Part shown: positions 55,147 through 64,000 of the stretch, piece after piece
Layout of the letters: the number at the start of each line of letters is the position of its first letter
Numbering within the stretch: the stretch's first letter is position 1
Assembly (NCBI RefSeq): GCF_009192945.1
Contig: NZ_NSET01000019.1
Span: 62,001-126,000 of the forward strand
Origin: Xanthomonas maliensis
GTDB lineage: Bacteria; Pseudomonadota; Gammaproteobacteria; Xanthomonadales; Xanthomonadaceae
Length of the DNA stretch: 64,000 nucleotides
Reading direction: 5' to 3'
Program-made: the position numbers and the translations under genes
Notes under the pieces: generated by a model
The model's input: only the letters and a program-made list of their open reading frames with translations
Told to the model about the DNA's origin: nothing
Databases searched by the model: none

Positions 55147-55854
55147 CGGCAGGCATTCTGCGCTATCGACTGAAAGCGAGGCCGCCTACGGGCGGCCTCG
55201 TCACATCGGGAACGCGGTGGCGTTGTCGCGCTGGCGTTCGCTGACAGCGACGCGTATCGATGCAGTGTGATCGACGGCGAAGGCACGCAGCGCCGTGCAC
55301 CTGACCGCCATGGCCGCGGTGCGACACGATCGCTTGACGCACGCCAGCGCTCTCGAGGCCAAGCACGCAGCGAACGCCACGCATACGACAGTCCCGCCTG
55401 GCAACGCATCCGACATCCGCAACACGGTTGTCGCGCCATCGCATTGCCCTGCGCGGCGCCCGCATCGTCGGCCCGCGCCGCACACGCATCGCGACGTCAC
55501 TGCAGCGCATTGCGTGACTGACCTAACGCGTCGCAAGCGCATCTCACCGTGGTCACGTACATCGTTGCGATATCGCATATTGCGCACCTGCGACGCTGCC
55601 GTTGCGCACGCTTGCGACGTGCTGCGTTTGCGTTTAATCGCCGCGGATTCGGCCGCGCAAGCTGCGTGCATTGGCCGCAGGTTGTCGCGGTGCACAACAT
55701 GTTTTGTCAGCGATTCCGTTAGAACTTCCGAGAGCATCCGTCGCCACGCCATCGCACGCGAGCCGCGGATGTGTCGCCCTTCCCACTTCGATCCGCGCGC
55801 GCCGCGCGCAGGGACCGCATCCGCCTCATCCATCCATTGCCCGGGAGAACCCGC
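55147..55854. other. Long intergenic region between two TonB receptor genes
   Basis: 708 nt. A hairpin near the start (55177-55200) may end the upstream transcript. No gene can be supported in the remainder; open frames there have Arg/His/Ala-rich shadow composition. A perfect 12-bp palindrome TGCGATATCGCA lies at 55566-55577, and an AACATGTT palindrome near 55695. These may be binding sites controlling the downstream receptor. Confidence 0.5.
55177..55200 (+). terminator. Terminator-like hairpin after the ZnuD-like receptor
   Basis: Perfect 10-bp stem CGAGGCCGCC / GGCGGCCTCG with a 4-nt loop, 31 nt after the receptor stop. No T-run follows, so termination is probable but may be Rho-assisted. 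Confidence 0.5.
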
Positions 55855-58233
55855 ATGATTCCTTCGATGCCTCGGTACGCGCTGTCATTGGCCATCGGCG
55901 CCCTGCTTGCCCCGTCCGCACACGCACAGCAGGCCACACCTGCCACGACGCAGCAGCAGGCCACTACGCTGGATGCGATCGTGGTCAGCGGTACCGCTCG
56001 CTTCAGCGGTGTCTCCAAACGCGATGCCAGCTTTTCGATCACGACCGCCAGCCCCGAACAGATCCAGCAAGCCGTGCCGCAAAGCACTGCGGACCTGCTG
56101 AAGATCGTGCCGGGCGTGTGGGCCGAACCCAGCGGTGGCGGCACCGGCGCGAACATCTTCGTGCGGGGCATGCCCTCCGAAGGCGATGCGCCGTTCGTGA
56201 CCATGCAATTGGACGGCTCGCCGCTGTTCCCGCCACCGACGTTGTCCTTCCTGGAGAACTCCACGTTGTTCCGCGTCGACGACACCGTCGAGCGAATGGA
56301 GGTGCTGCGCGGCGGCTCCAGTCCGATCTTCTCCAATGGCCAGCCCGGACTGACCGTCAATTTCATCCAGAAGAAGGGCCAGGACGAACCCGAAGGCAGC
56401 GTGCGCGTGACCGGCGGCAACAATGCCTTGCGCCGGATCGACCTGTTCAACAGCGGGCCGATGGGCAACGGCTGGTATTACAGCATCGGCGGCTTCTTCC
56501 GCGAGACCGATGGCGTGCGCGATCCGCAGTTCGCCGCCGACAAGGGCGGACAGTTCAGCGCCACCCTGAGCAAGCGCTGGGACAGCGGCGAGCTGAGCTT
56601 CTACGCGCGCCACACCGACGACAACAATGCCTTCTACACCGCCATCCCCTTGCTGTCGCGCAACGAGGGCCGCGACCTCTCCAGCTTCCCCGGATTGGAT
56701 GCGCAAAGCGGCACGCTGCTCGGACGCGACTTCCGCAATGTCGACTTGCTGGTCGGGCCGAATGGCCAGAGCCTGCGCCGTGATCTGGCCGACGGCCGCG
56801 GCATCAATATCGATCTCTTCGGCGGCGAACTGAACTGGGACGTGGGCGACTGGACGCTCGCCGACCGCTTCAACGTGCTCGGCGGCACCGCTCCCACCTA
56901 TGCACTGTTCACTGGCGACGCCCCACAACGCCTGGGCGACTTCATCGCCAGCTACGGCAGCGGCGGCACGGCTACCTTCACCAATGGCGGCGGGGTGGTC
57001 GATCCCAACCAACAGGTACTGGAAGCTGGCTGGTGGTCGGTCGACAAGCGCCTGAACTCCTTCACCAACGATCTGCGCCTGAGCCGCACGCTGTTTGCCG
57101 GCAACACGCTGACGATCGGTAGCTACTACGCCAAATATTCGTCCACCGACACCTGGTATCTGGGCAACAACATGCTGCTGACTGCGCAGAACAACGCGCG
57201 TCGCATCGATGTGGCGCTCGACGATGGTCGCCAGGTCACGCGCCAGGGCTTCACCAGCACGGCGTTTCTCAACCTGCGCGCCCGCTACAACGGCGAGAAT
57301 CTGGCGGCCTTCGTCGCCGACGAATGGGAACTCAACGAGCGCCTGCGCCTGGACCTGGGGGCCCGCTACGAGCGCCAGCGCGTCACCGGCGACGTGCATG
57401 ACACCACTACTGTCGATCTGGACGGCAATCCGGCCACGCTGTACGACAACGCCACCTCGCTGGCGCTGCCGAGCACCCGCCACATCGACCAGGACGACGA
57501 AGCGGTGTCCTGGACCGCCGGCCTGAACTTCACCCTGGATGCGAACAACAGCCTGTTTGCGCGCGCCAACTCGGGGGTCAAGTTCCCAGGCTTCGACAAT
57601 CTGCGCGATGGCCAGTCCCGCAAGCAGGAAGTCGACCAATACGAGCTGGGCCTCAAATCCGGCGCGAGCAATTACGACCTGTATCTGACCGCTTTCTACA
57701 ACACCTTCAAGAACTCGCCGTTCCAGGCCTTCCTGTCGGATGGAACCAACTTCACCGCCAGCGGCGATTCGCGCGCCTATGGCATGGAGGTAGAAGGCGC
57801 CATTCGCCCGTTCGGCGGCTTCGAGCTGGCCGGCACCGGCGTGTGGCTGGATGCCAAGTACCGCAACTACCGCGAGTTCACCGGCAACCAGGTGATGCGT
57901 CAACCCAAGCGGCAGTTCCGCCTGACGCCGAGCTATTACTGGATGCTGCCGTTCGGCGACCTCAAGCTGTTCGCCACCTATTCCTATATCGGCGAGCGCT
58001 TCGCCGACCTGGCCAACAGCCAACGGCTGCCGTCCTACGACATGCTGGATATCGGCGCCAATCTGCACGTAGGCGACCACTGGGAAGTCACTGCCAGCGG
58101 CAGCAACGTCACCGATGCACTGGGACTGACCGAAGGCAATGTCCGCGTGCCGGGGGCAGCGACTGGCGGGGTCTTCATGGGACGGCCGATTGCCGGGCGG
58201 CAATACCAGATGTCGATCGCCTATCGCTGGTAG
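55855..58233 (+). CDS. TonB-dependent outer-membrane receptor
   Basis: 792 residues. Signal peptide cleaved near AHAQQ. The plug spans about 35-165 (TLDAIVVSGTARFSGVSKRDASFSITTASPEQIQQAVPQSTADLLKIVPGVWAEPSGGGTGANIFVRGMP). The barrel domain ends with QYQMSIAYRW, a C-terminal aromatic strand for BAM recognition. The receptor lacks the N-terminal secretin-like signalling extension of FecA-type transducers. The ligand is unknown; it could be a ferric siderophore, or a plant-derived oligosaccharide as in Xanthomonas CUT loci, but no neighbouring utilisation gene supports that. Confidence 0.92.
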   Translation: MIPSMPRYALSLAIGALLAPSAHAQQATPATTQQQATTLDAIVVSGTARFSGVSKRDASFSITTASPEQIQQAVPQSTADLLKIVPGVWAEPSGGGTGANIFVRGMPSEGDAPFVTMQLDGSPLFPPPTLSFLENSTLFRVDDTVERMEVLRGGSSPIFSNGQPGLTVNFIQKKGQDEPEGSVRVTGGNNALRRIDLFNSGPMGNGWYYSIGGFFRETDGVRDPQFAADKGGQFSATLSKRWDSGELSFYARHTDDNNAFYTAIPLLSRNEGRDLSSFPGLDAQSGTLLGRDFRNVDLLVGPNGQSLRRDLADGRGINIDLFGGELNWDVGDWTLADRFNVLGGTAPTYALFTGDAPQRLGDFIASYGSGGTATFTNGGGVVDPNQQVLEAGWWSVDKRLNSFTNDLRLSRTLFAGNTLTIGSYYAKYSSTDTWYLGNNMLLTAQNNARRIDVALDDGRQVTRQGFTSTAFLNLRARYNGENLAAFVADEWELNERLRLDLGARYERQRVTGDVHDTTTVDLDGNPATLYDNATSLALPSTRHIDQDDEAVSWTAGLNFTLDANNSLFARANSGVKFPGFDNLRDGQSRKQEVDQYELGLKSGASNYDLYLTAFYNTFKNSPFQAFLSDGTNFTASGDSRAYGMEVEGAIRPFGGFELAGTGVWLDAKYRNYREFTGNQVMRQPKRQFRLTPSYYWMLPFGDLKLFATYSYIGERFADLANSQRLPSYDMLDIGANLHVGDHWEVTASGSNVTDALGLTEGNVRVPGAATGGVFMGRPIAGRQYQMSIAYRW

Positions 58234-58244
58234 TCGATCGACGC

Positions 58245-58268
58245 CGGCGGCGTAGCTGACGGCCGCCG
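58245..58268 (+). terminator. Hairpin downstream of the second TonB receptor
   Basis: 7-bp stem CGGCGGC / GCCGCCG with a 10-nt loop, 12 nt after the receptor stop. No T-run. Possible Rho-independent-like terminator of the receptor gene; weak. Confidence 0.35.
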
Positions 58269-58488
58269 CCGCAATCGCTTGCCGAGGCCTGTGCTCCATC
58301 ACCAATGCCTTGTACACGCCGGTGATGCAGCACGAATAGAACATGGGTGAGGCACAGCGGCCTACGCTGATCGCCCGTTGCAGCAGGCATCGTGCCGACC
58401 AGCCATTGCTATAGGCGATACGACTGCCGGCACGCTGTCCTCGAAGGTCGCGTTGCTGGCACCTCGCGCATATTGCCGCAGCGCCACC

Positions 58489-59697
58489 TCAGCGCGTCTG
58501 CAGACAGGCGTCGGCGCCAATGGCGCAGCGACGCTGCACCCGTACGCTCCACACCGCGATGCCCAAACCAATGGCGCTCAACAGCGCAGCGACCCACGGG
58601 GTGGCCAACAGACCCGCCTGCGTGGCGATCACCATCCCGCCCAGCCAAGCGCCCAGCGCGTTGCCGAGGTTGAACGCGGCGATATTGAGACTGGACGCCA
58701 GGTTCTGGCCGGCACCGCGCGCATGTTCAAGTACCCGCAGCTGCAGCGGCGCCACGGTAGCGAAAGCGGCCACACCCAACAAGCCGACAAACAGCACCAT
58801 TGCGGGCTTGCTGTGCAGAACGAAACCCATCGCCCCCAGCACCGCCACCAGCGCGCCCAGACTCCCCAGCAGCGCAGCGGTCGGACGACGATCGGCCAGC
58901 CGCCCGCCCACGAGGTTGCCGACGATCATTCCCACGCCGAACACCAGCAGCACCGGCGACACCGCCGTCTGTGCAAAGCCGGTGACCTGCACCAGCAACG
59001 GCTGGATATAGGTGAACACCGCAAACACGCCGGCATAGCCCACTACCGTCATCGCCAGTGCCAGCAGCACCTGGCCGCGCCCGAGTACCGTGACTTCCTG
59101 TCGCCACGACACCGTTGCTGCAGCTCCTGCGGCGGCCGGCACCCACAGCATCACCGCCGCGGTCGCGAGCAGGCCAATCAGGGTCACTGCCCAGAAGGTG
59201 GCGCGCCAGCCCAGCTGCAGGCCCAGCCAGGCACCGACCGGCACGCCGAGCAGGGTCGCCACGGTCAGCCCGGCAAACATCAGCGAGATCGCCGAGGCAC
59301 GACGCTCGGCCGGCACCAGCGAGGTCGCCACGACCGCACCCACGCCAAAGAAGGTGCCGTGGGCCAGCGAGGTCAGCACGCGCGCCGCCATCAGCACGCT
59401 GTAGTCCGGCGCCAGTGCGCAGGCCACGTTGCCGACGGTGAAGATGCCCATCAAACCGACCAGCACCGCCTTGCGCGGCAAGCGCGCGGTGGCCAGCGTC
59501 AGCACCGGCGCGCCGACAAACACGCCCAGTGCATACCCGCTGATCAGCAGGCCAGCAGCGCTGAGCGATACCCGTAGATCGGTCGCCACCTGCTGCAGCA
59601 ACCCCATGATGACGAACTCGGTGGTGCCGATGCCGAAGGCACCGATCGTCAAGGCCAGCAAGGCCGGTGGGAGGCGGGACGAAGCGGAGCGGGACAT
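58489..59697 (-). CDS. MFS exporter, DHA1 family
   Basis: 402 residues, twelve membrane helices. FGIGTTEFVIMGLLQQVATDLRVS, GYALGVFVGAPVLTLATARLPRKAVLV, and the antiporter motif C-like VLTSLAHGTFFGVGAVVATSLVP are typical of AraJ/PbuE-like drug:H+ antiporters. Start at MSRSASS. Divergent from a LysR-type regulator, which probably controls it. Substrate unknown. Confidence 0.9.
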   Translation of the reverse strand: MSRSASSRLPPALLALTIGAFGIGTTEFVIMGLLQQVATDLRVSLSAAGLLISGYALGVFVGAPVLTLATARLPRKAVLVGLMGIFTVGNVACALAPDYSVLMAARVLTSLAHGTFFGVGAVVATSLVPAERRASAISLMFAGLTVATLLGVPVGAWLGLQLGWRATFWAVTLIGLLATAAVMLWVPAAAGAAATVSWRQEVTVLGRGQVLLALAMTVVGYAGVFAVFTYIQPLLVQVTGFAQTAVSPVLLVFGVGMIVGNLVGGRLADRRPTAALLGSLGALVAVLGAMGFVLHSKPAMVLFVGLLGVAAFATVAPLQLRVLEHARGAGQNLASSLNIAAFNLGNALGAWLGGMVIATQAGLLATPWVAALLSAIGLGIAVWSVRVQRRCAIGADACLQTR

Positions 59698-59765
59698 GAG
59701 CGTCAGCCAGGAAGGAAGGCGCACAGCGTGCGCTGGCAAGCCCTGTGCAAAAAGCCTTGGTATGC

Positions 59766-59778
59766 TGATTCACTATCA
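59766..59778. promoter_or_regulatory. Candidate LysR box
   Basis: TGAT-N5-ATCA, a dyad with the T-N11-A spacing of LysR-type binding sites, 19 nt upstream of the GTG start of the regulator and 68 nt from the MFS start. It would be translated if the upstream ATG at 59762 were used, which argues for the GTG. Confidence 0.45.
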
Positions 59779-59797
59779 ACGGATCATTGAGAATCGC

Positions 59798-60742
59798 GTG
59801 GACCGCCTGGGTGACATCGCCTTGTTCCTGCGCGTGCTCGACCTCGGGTCGATCACCGCCGCCGCCCGCAGCCTGGACCTGTCGGTCGCGGTCGCCAGCC
59901 AGCGCTTGAAGCGCCTGGAGCGCGACCTGGGCGTGCGCCTGCTGCACCGAACCACGCGCCGCCTGCATCCCACCGCCGAAGGGCAACAGCTGGCCGAACG
60001 TGGGCGCGTGCTGGTGGAAGATCTGGACGCCCTGGCCGACGACCTGCGCGAAAGCGCCCAGGATGTCGGTGGCACCCTGCGGATGACGCTGTCGGCCACC
60101 TTCGGGCGCCAATACGTGTCACCGCTGCTGACCGAATTCCAGGCACGCCATCCACGCCTGCGCATCAGCGCGCACCTCAGCGACGACGTGGTGGATCTGG
60201 TCAAGCAGGGCTTCGACCTGGCGATCCGCATCGGTCCGCTGGACGACTCCGGACTGGTGGCGCGGCGCATCGCCGACAACCGCCGCACCCTGGCCGCCTC
60301 GCCCGACTATCTCCGTCGCCACGGCACCCCGCGCACGCCGGACGAGCTGGCGCAACACGTCGGCGTGCTGTTGATGGGCCGCGACGGGCGCCAGGACGTG
60401 TGGACCTTGCAGACGCCGGCCGGCGACCTGGTCCGGGTGCGCATGCAGAGCCGCTTCGAGAGCAATCTTGGCGAGCTGGTACGCGACGCGGTGGTGGCCG
60501 GCCAGGGCATCGCCGTGCATTCGTACTGGCATATCGCCGATGAGTTGCGTCACGGCCGACTGGTGGAAGTGATGCCCGACTACCGCCCCCCGGCCTCGCA
60601 GATCAGCGCGGTGATGCCGGCACGGCGTCTGCAACCGCCGCGCGTACGCGCCTTCGTCGACTTCCTGTTGGAACGCTTCGGCGAGATTCCGCCCTGGGAC
60701 AGCAGCCCGCGCTCGCAAGCGCGCGAACGCCGGCGGCGATAA
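59798..60742 (+). CDS. LysR-type transcriptional regulator
   Basis: 314 residues from the GTG chosen (VDRLGDIALF, the usual N-terminus for this LysR subgroup); the alternative ATG at 59762 would add 12 residues and overlap a LysR box. HTH at about 2-60 (LFLRVLDLGSITAAARSLDLSVAVASQRLKRLE) and an effector domain of the CrgA/DhcR subgroup (about 88-290). The C-terminus is Arg-rich. Controls the divergent MFS exporter, by inference. Confidence 0.88.
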   Translation: MDRLGDIALFLRVLDLGSITAAARSLDLSVAVASQRLKRLERDLGVRLLHRTTRRLHPTAEGQQLAERGRVLVEDLDALADDLRESAQDVGGTLRMTLSATFGRQYVSPLLTEFQARHPRLRISAHLSDDVVDLVKQGFDLAIRIGPLDDSGLVARRIADNRRTLAASPDYLRRHGTPRTPDELAQHVGVLLMGRDGRQDVWTLQTPAGDLVRVRMQSRFESNLGELVRDAVVAGQGIAVHSYWHIADELRHGRLVEVMPDYRPPASQISAVMPARRLQPPRVRAFVDFLLERFGEIPPWDSSPRSQARERRRR

Positions 60743-60749
60743 CGCGCGC

Positions 60750-60992
60750 TCAAGCCGAACGGCCGGCAGCGCGCTGTAGCCGCCGCCGCAAGCCGCGACG
60801 CTGCATATCGCTGAGCAAATGGCCGTGGGTGGTCAGCAACCCGACGATGTGCTGGTGCGCCAGCTGGGTCCGCCTGGCGAGCTCGGCCTTGGCGGCCTGT
60901 TCGATCGCCTTCCACTCGGCAGGCGTTGCGGGATCGGCAGGGAGCGGGCGTTTTGCGGGCATGGACAAGGCATCGGGACGAAGACGCCGCAT
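60750..60992 (-). CDS. Small basic protein of unknown function
   Basis: 80 residues (MRRLRPDALS..., or 70 residues from MPAKRPL at 60962). Charged, helical, rich in Arg and Ala: PAEWKAIEQAAKAELARRTQLAHQHIVGLLTTHGHLLSDMQRRGLRRRLQ. It converges with the LysR gene (7 nt between stops). No recognised domain. The start is uncertain as neither candidate has a clear ribosome site. Confidence 0.55.
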   Translation of the reverse strand: MRRLRPDALSMPAKRPLPADPATPAEWKAIEQAAKAELARRTQLAHQHIVGLLTTHGHLLSDMQRRGLRRRLQRAAGRSA

Positions 60993-61133
60993 GATACGAG
61001 CCCGCCGTGAGCATGCGATCAGTCCCAGGGGCACGCGCGCCATCGGGCACTGTCGGTGATGAGGCGACCACGCCCGCTCTTGTAGCATCGGCGCATTGCC
61101 GGGCCCGTCCACTCCAGCCCAGGAACGTACCGC

Positions 61134-62039
61134 ATGTCCTCTTCCAACGCCGATCTGGCCGACGTCGTCTTGCGTCACGCGCCCACCGAAGGCAGCTACG
61201 ACACCGCCGTGCCCGGCTTGCGCTTGATCCATTGGTCCACGCCGAGCAGCGCCATCCCGACCGTCTACACCCCGACCCTGTGCCTGGTGGCGCAAGGACG
61301 CAAACGGGCGATGGTGGGCGCCACCGTCTATCACTACCATCCGGACATGTACCTGGTGGCGTCGGTGGATCTGCCGGTCATCGGTTCGGTGATCGAAGCA
61401 AGCCCGGCGCATCCCTATCTGTGTGTCAGTCTGGATCTGGACGTCGCCATCCTCAGCGACCTGGCCATTCGCCACCCGGACCTGAGCATGGCTGCCGGCG
61501 ATCCCCCCAGCGCCGGCCTGTCGCTCAACCGCAGCACCCCGGAGCTGCGCGACACCGCGCTGCGGCTGACCCGCCTGCTCGACCAACCGCGCGACATCGA
61601 GGCGCTGGCGCCGCTGATCACCCGCGAGCTGCTGTATCGGTTGATGGCCGCCCCAGGCAACGCCATGGTGCGCCAGATGGCGGTGGCCGATAGTCGGCTC
61701 AATCAGATCTCCCGGGCCATCGTGTGGTTGCGCGAACACTATGCGCAGCGTTTCAGCATCGAGCAGATCGCCGACCTGTCGGCGATGAGTCGCTCCACCT
61801 TCCATGCGCACTTCAAGGCAGTCACCTCGATGACGCCGCTGGAATACCGCTCGCACCTGCGCGTCCAGGAAGCGCGCCGACTGATGGTGGCCGAGTCACT
61901 GACTGCCGCCGATGCAGGCTTCCGGGTCGGCTACGAAAGCGCCTCGCAATTCAGCCGCGACTACGCCCGACTGCTCGGCGTCCCGCCGGCACGCGATGCG
62001 CAACGCTTGCGCGCGGCGGAGACGGTAGAGGTGGCGTAA
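61134..62039 (+). CDS. AraC-family transcriptional regulator
   Basis: 301 residues with AGGA before the start. N-terminal AraC_N domain (IPTVYTPTLCLVAQGRKRAMVGATVYHYHPDMYLVASVDLPVIGSV), a ligand-binding cupin of the YqhC/DUF6597-like group, then two HTHs at about 195-290 (EQIADLSAMSRSTFHAHFKAVTSMTPLEYRSHLRVQEARRLM, DAGFRVGYESASQFSRDYARLLGVPP). YqhC-like members respond to aldehydes and activate adjacent reductases. No such target lies next to it here, so its target is unknown. Confidence 0.9.
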   Translation: MSSSNADLADVVLRHAPTEGSYDTAVPGLRLIHWSTPSSAIPTVYTPTLCLVAQGRKRAMVGATVYHYHPDMYLVASVDLPVIGSVIEASPAHPYLCVSLDLDVAILSDLAIRHPDLSMAAGDPPSAGLSLNRSTPELRDTALRLTRLLDQPRDIEALAPLITRELLYRLMAAPGNAMVRQMAVADSRLNQISRAIVWLREHYAQRFSIEQIADLSAMSRSTFHAHFKAVTSMTPLEYRSHLRVQEARRLMVAESLTAADAGFRVGYESASQFSRDYARLLGVPPARDAQRLRAAETVEVA

Positions 62040-62221
62040 TACCGCGACAGGCTGCGGAGCCGCGCGCAGCGAGCGACTCGACAGCTCGGCGGGCGGTTGC
62101 CGCAGCGCCCGCACCACCGCGCCTCGCGCCGGACCGGATCAGGCGGCCGACCGCCGGCATGCACGCCAAGTGCACGTACCGGCCGCCTGCACCGGGCAAC
62201 CGTCGATACCCGCACGCCAGC

Positions 62222-62917
62222 TTACGTCCGCGTTCGCCGGCGGCTGCCAGCTACTGCCGCTGTCCCAGCCTGCGGCGCCGCGCCGGGGCCGGCAGCCTGA
62301 CCATAGATCGACAGGAACAAGGCGACCGCCCTGGCCGCCACGGCGCGCTGATGCACCAGGCCGTCGCGGCGGCCGCCAGGCGCGCTCACCAGCGGCAGCC
62401 CGGTCACCAAGCCGAAGAAATGCGCCGAGGCCTCGGGCGCGTCGTCGATCGACAGTCTGCCGCGGGCGACCTCGCGGGCGAGCAACACGCGCATGACCGT
62501 GTCATAGCGTTCGAAACGCAGCAAGAGCAATTGTTCGTGGACGTGTTCCGGTAGCGTTGGCGGCTGCAGCAGGGCATAGGCCGCCTCGCCCAGGCAATGC
62601 CGGCTCCATACCCGCAGCACGCGTTGCGCCACTGCTGTCAGGCGCTGCTGCAACGACCCACGGGTGTGCAACAGCGTCCGCCATTCATCGCGGGCAGCAT
62701 GCGCTTCCGCCTCCAATGCGGCGCGGCACAGCAGCTCCTTGGACATGAAGTGCGTATAGACCGTCGCCTTCGACACCATCGCCAGCGTGGCCACCGCCTC
62801 CATCGTGGTTCTGTCGAAGCCCTCGCGCAGAAACAGCATGCGCGCGGCGGTCAGGATCGCGTCGCGCTTGCCGCGATGGCCGCCGCCCGCAGGCCTTCCC
62901 TCCTCGGACTCATCCAT
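62222..62917 (-). CDS. TetR-family regulator at the end of an efflux operon
   Basis: 231 residues. N-terminal HTH at about 17-65 ([46 protein letters not shown]). The C-terminal ligand-binding domain is the AefR-like type (about 100-200). The start overlaps the stop of the upstream outer-membrane factor by 8 nt, so it is the last gene of that operon and its likely regulator. C-terminal 25 residues Gly/Ala/Arg-rich. Confidence 0.9.
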   Translation of the reverse strand: MDESEEGRPAGGGHRGKRDAILTAARMLFLREGFDRTTMEAVATLAMVSKATVYTHFMSKELLCRAALEAEAHAARDEWRTLLHTRGSLQQRLTAVAQRVLRVWSRHCLGEAAYALLQPPTLPEHVHEQLLLLRFERYDTVMRVLLAREVARGRLSIDDAPEASAHFFGLVTGLPLVSAPGGRRDGLVHQRAVAARAVALFLSIYGQAAGPGAAPQAGTAAVAGSRRRTRT

Positions 62918-64000
62918 GGCGGGGCTCCTGGGTCTGCTCTGCCGAGGCCCGCTCCGCCTGCCAACCGCCCCCCATCGCCCTGTAGAAGGTCACCAGGTTG
63001 GTCATCCGCGAGAGCTGGGTATTGATGAGATTCTGCTGGGCGCTGTAAAGCGTGCGTTGCGCATCCAGTACCTGCAGATAACTGTCGACGCCGCGCTCGA
63101 AGCGGGCTTGCGACAAGCTGTAGCTGTCCGCACTGGCCACCACCAGTGCCTGCTGAGCTTGCAGTTGGCGCCTCAGCGTATCGCGCGCCACCAGCGCGTC
63201 GGACACTTCGCGAAAGGCGGTCTGGATGGCTTTTTCGTACCGCGCCACCTCGATCTCGCGGTTGGCCATGGCACTGTCCAACTGCGCTCGGTTTCGTCCT
63301 GCATTGAAGATGGGCAAGGTCAGACTGGGCACGAAGCTCCAGGCGCGGGAACCGGCATCGAAGAGCCGCGACAAGCCGCTGCTGGACGACCCCAACGACG
63401 TTGTCAGGCTGATGCTGGGAAAGAACGCCGCGCGTGCGGCACCGATATTGGCGTTGGCCGCACGCAGCGTGCGCTCTGCTTCCAGAATGTCCGGGCGGCG
63501 TTGCAACAATTGCGAGGACAGTCCGGCAGGAATCGTGGCCAGGATATTGGCCTCCACGCTCGCGTCGGCCGGCAACGCCCGCGGCAACAGGGTGTCGGGC
63601 AGCTGGCTGCCGACCACCAAGGCCAGCGCATTGCGATCCTGCGCCACCAGTGCGGTATAGCGCTCCACATCGACGCGCGCGCTCTCCCTCTGCGTCTGCG
63701 CCTGGCGCAGGGTGAGTTGGGACGCCACGCCCAACTCGACACTGCGCTGCTGCAGCCGAACGCTCTCGTCCTGGCTGCGCAGGGTGGACTGCGCCAGCTG
63801 CAGCAACGCCTGATCGGCTGCCAACGTCAGGTAATCCGTGGAGACCTCGGCGACCAGGCTGATGTGGGTGCTGCGGCGTGCCTCGACGGTGGCCAGGAAC
63901 GACTGCAGCGCCTGCTCCTTGAGACTGCGCACGCGTCCGAACACATCCAGCTCATAGGCGCTGATGCCCAGGTTGGCGCTGTAGCTGCGCACGACCGGCG
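62910..64000 (-). CDS. OprM/TtgC-type outer-membrane efflux factor (N-terminus outside the window)
   Basis: 363 codons visible, 5' end beyond the window. Two OEP repeats: [24 protein letters not shown] at the visible start and [25 protein letters not shown] with [14 protein letters not shown] in the second. The lipobox and the first 100 or so residues are off the window. Together with an RND pump and adaptor expected further on, and the TetR gene that overlaps its end, it belongs to a second tripartite efflux operon. The start codon near 63992 seen in the frame is internal. Confidence 0.9.
   Translation of the reverse strand, partial: PVVRSYSANLGISAYELDVFGRVRSLKEQALQSFLATVEARRSTHISLVAEVSTDYLTLAADQALLQLAQSTLRSQDESVRLQQRSVELGVASQLTLRQAQTQRESARVDVERYTALVAQDRNALALVVGSQLPDTLLPRALPADASVEANILATIPAGLSSQLLQRRPDILEAERTLRAANANIGAARAAFFPSISLTTSLGSSSSGLSRLFDAGSRAWSFVPSLTLPIFNAGRNRAQLDSAMANREIEVARYEKAIQTAFREVSDALVARDTLRRQLQAQQALVVASADSYSLSQARFERGVDSYLQVLDAQRTLYSAQQNLINTQLSRMTNLVTFYRAMGGGWQAERASAEQTQEPRHG

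Noticed and set aside
55295-55858. Plus-strand frame of 187 codons before the second TonB receptor
   Set aside because: Rich in His, Arg, Thr and Ala without any domain or ribosome site; probably a random frame of GC-rich intergenic DNA.
55885-58344. 819-codon minus-strand open frame
   Set aside because: Antisense to the well-supported TonB receptor; no recognisable family.

Overview
The window looks like a chromosomal segment of a Xanthomonas-type gammaproteobacterium (Xanthomonadaceae). Reasons: high-GC codon use throughout, the order leuS-lptE(-holA), several TonB-dependent receptors and MerC/MipA envelope proteins, a BigR-type sulfide cluster, intergenic GGGACYC heptamer runs that I associate with xanthomonad genomes, and an NPP phosphodiesterase like the one characterised in X. 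citri. I see no rRNA, tRNA, CRISPR, prophage or transposase gene. The region is mostly core or lineage-specific housekeeping DNA with regulatory modules between.

Layout. 1-5.3 kb: leuS and lptE (with the probable first codons of holA at the edge) on the minus strand, a DUF998 membrane protein, and a CnoX-type thioredoxin/TPR chaperone. 5.4-15.9 kb: a DUF4442 hotdog protein, a DUF378 membrane protein, a periplasmic cyclophilin, a DMT exporter divergent from a LysR regulator, an SdpR-type ArsR repressor driving a cupin-like/DUF2867 fusion, a DUF885 lipoprotein and an MsbA-like ABC exporter. 16-26.4 kb: a five-gene minus-strand efflux operon (outer-membrane factor, MipA/OmpV, adaptor, RND pump, lipoprotein hydrolase) divergent from its presumed response regulator and histidine kinase. 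26.4-31.1 kb: CPA2 antiporter, class-C serine hydrolase, RraA, DUF72 protein.

31.2-34.6 kb holds a complete BigR sulfide/persulfide detoxification cluster. bigR, tauE and a DUF442 phosphatase-like gene lie on the minus strand; a persulfide dioxygenase and two YeeE/YedE half-transporters lie on the plus strand. Two tandem TTTAG-N6-CTAA dyads sit between the divergent starts, and BigR keeps both redox cysteines. 34.7-43.2 kb: a second DMT exporter, two cyclic-di-GMP proteins around rluF, a DeaD-type helicase and an S4 RNA-binding protein. 43.2-51.9 kb: MAPEG, DUF4019, a ClpP-like lipoprotein, an Ada-AraC-AlkA fusion overlapping ogt, an NPP phosphodiesterase, a ClC transporter and a small exported protein.

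52-58.2 kb: ribosomal protein THX, then a MerC-like His-rich membrane protein divergent from a ZnuD-like TonB receptor with a Zur-like box between them, then a second TonB receptor. 58.5-64 kb: an MFS exporter divergent from a LysR regulator, a small unknown gene, an AraC regulator, and a TetR regulator at the 3' end of a second efflux operon whose outer-membrane factor runs off the window.

Functionally the strongest themes are envelope stress and export (two RND-type systems, ABC, DMT and MFS pumps), sulfur and metal homeostasis under dedicated repressors, and alkylation repair. I see no clearly unprecedented system. The most unusual pieces are the SdpR-like repressor with a duplicated palindrome next to its start codon driving a cupin/DUF2867 fusion, the efflux operon that adds MipA and a lipoprotein hydrolase, and the tandem BigR operators.
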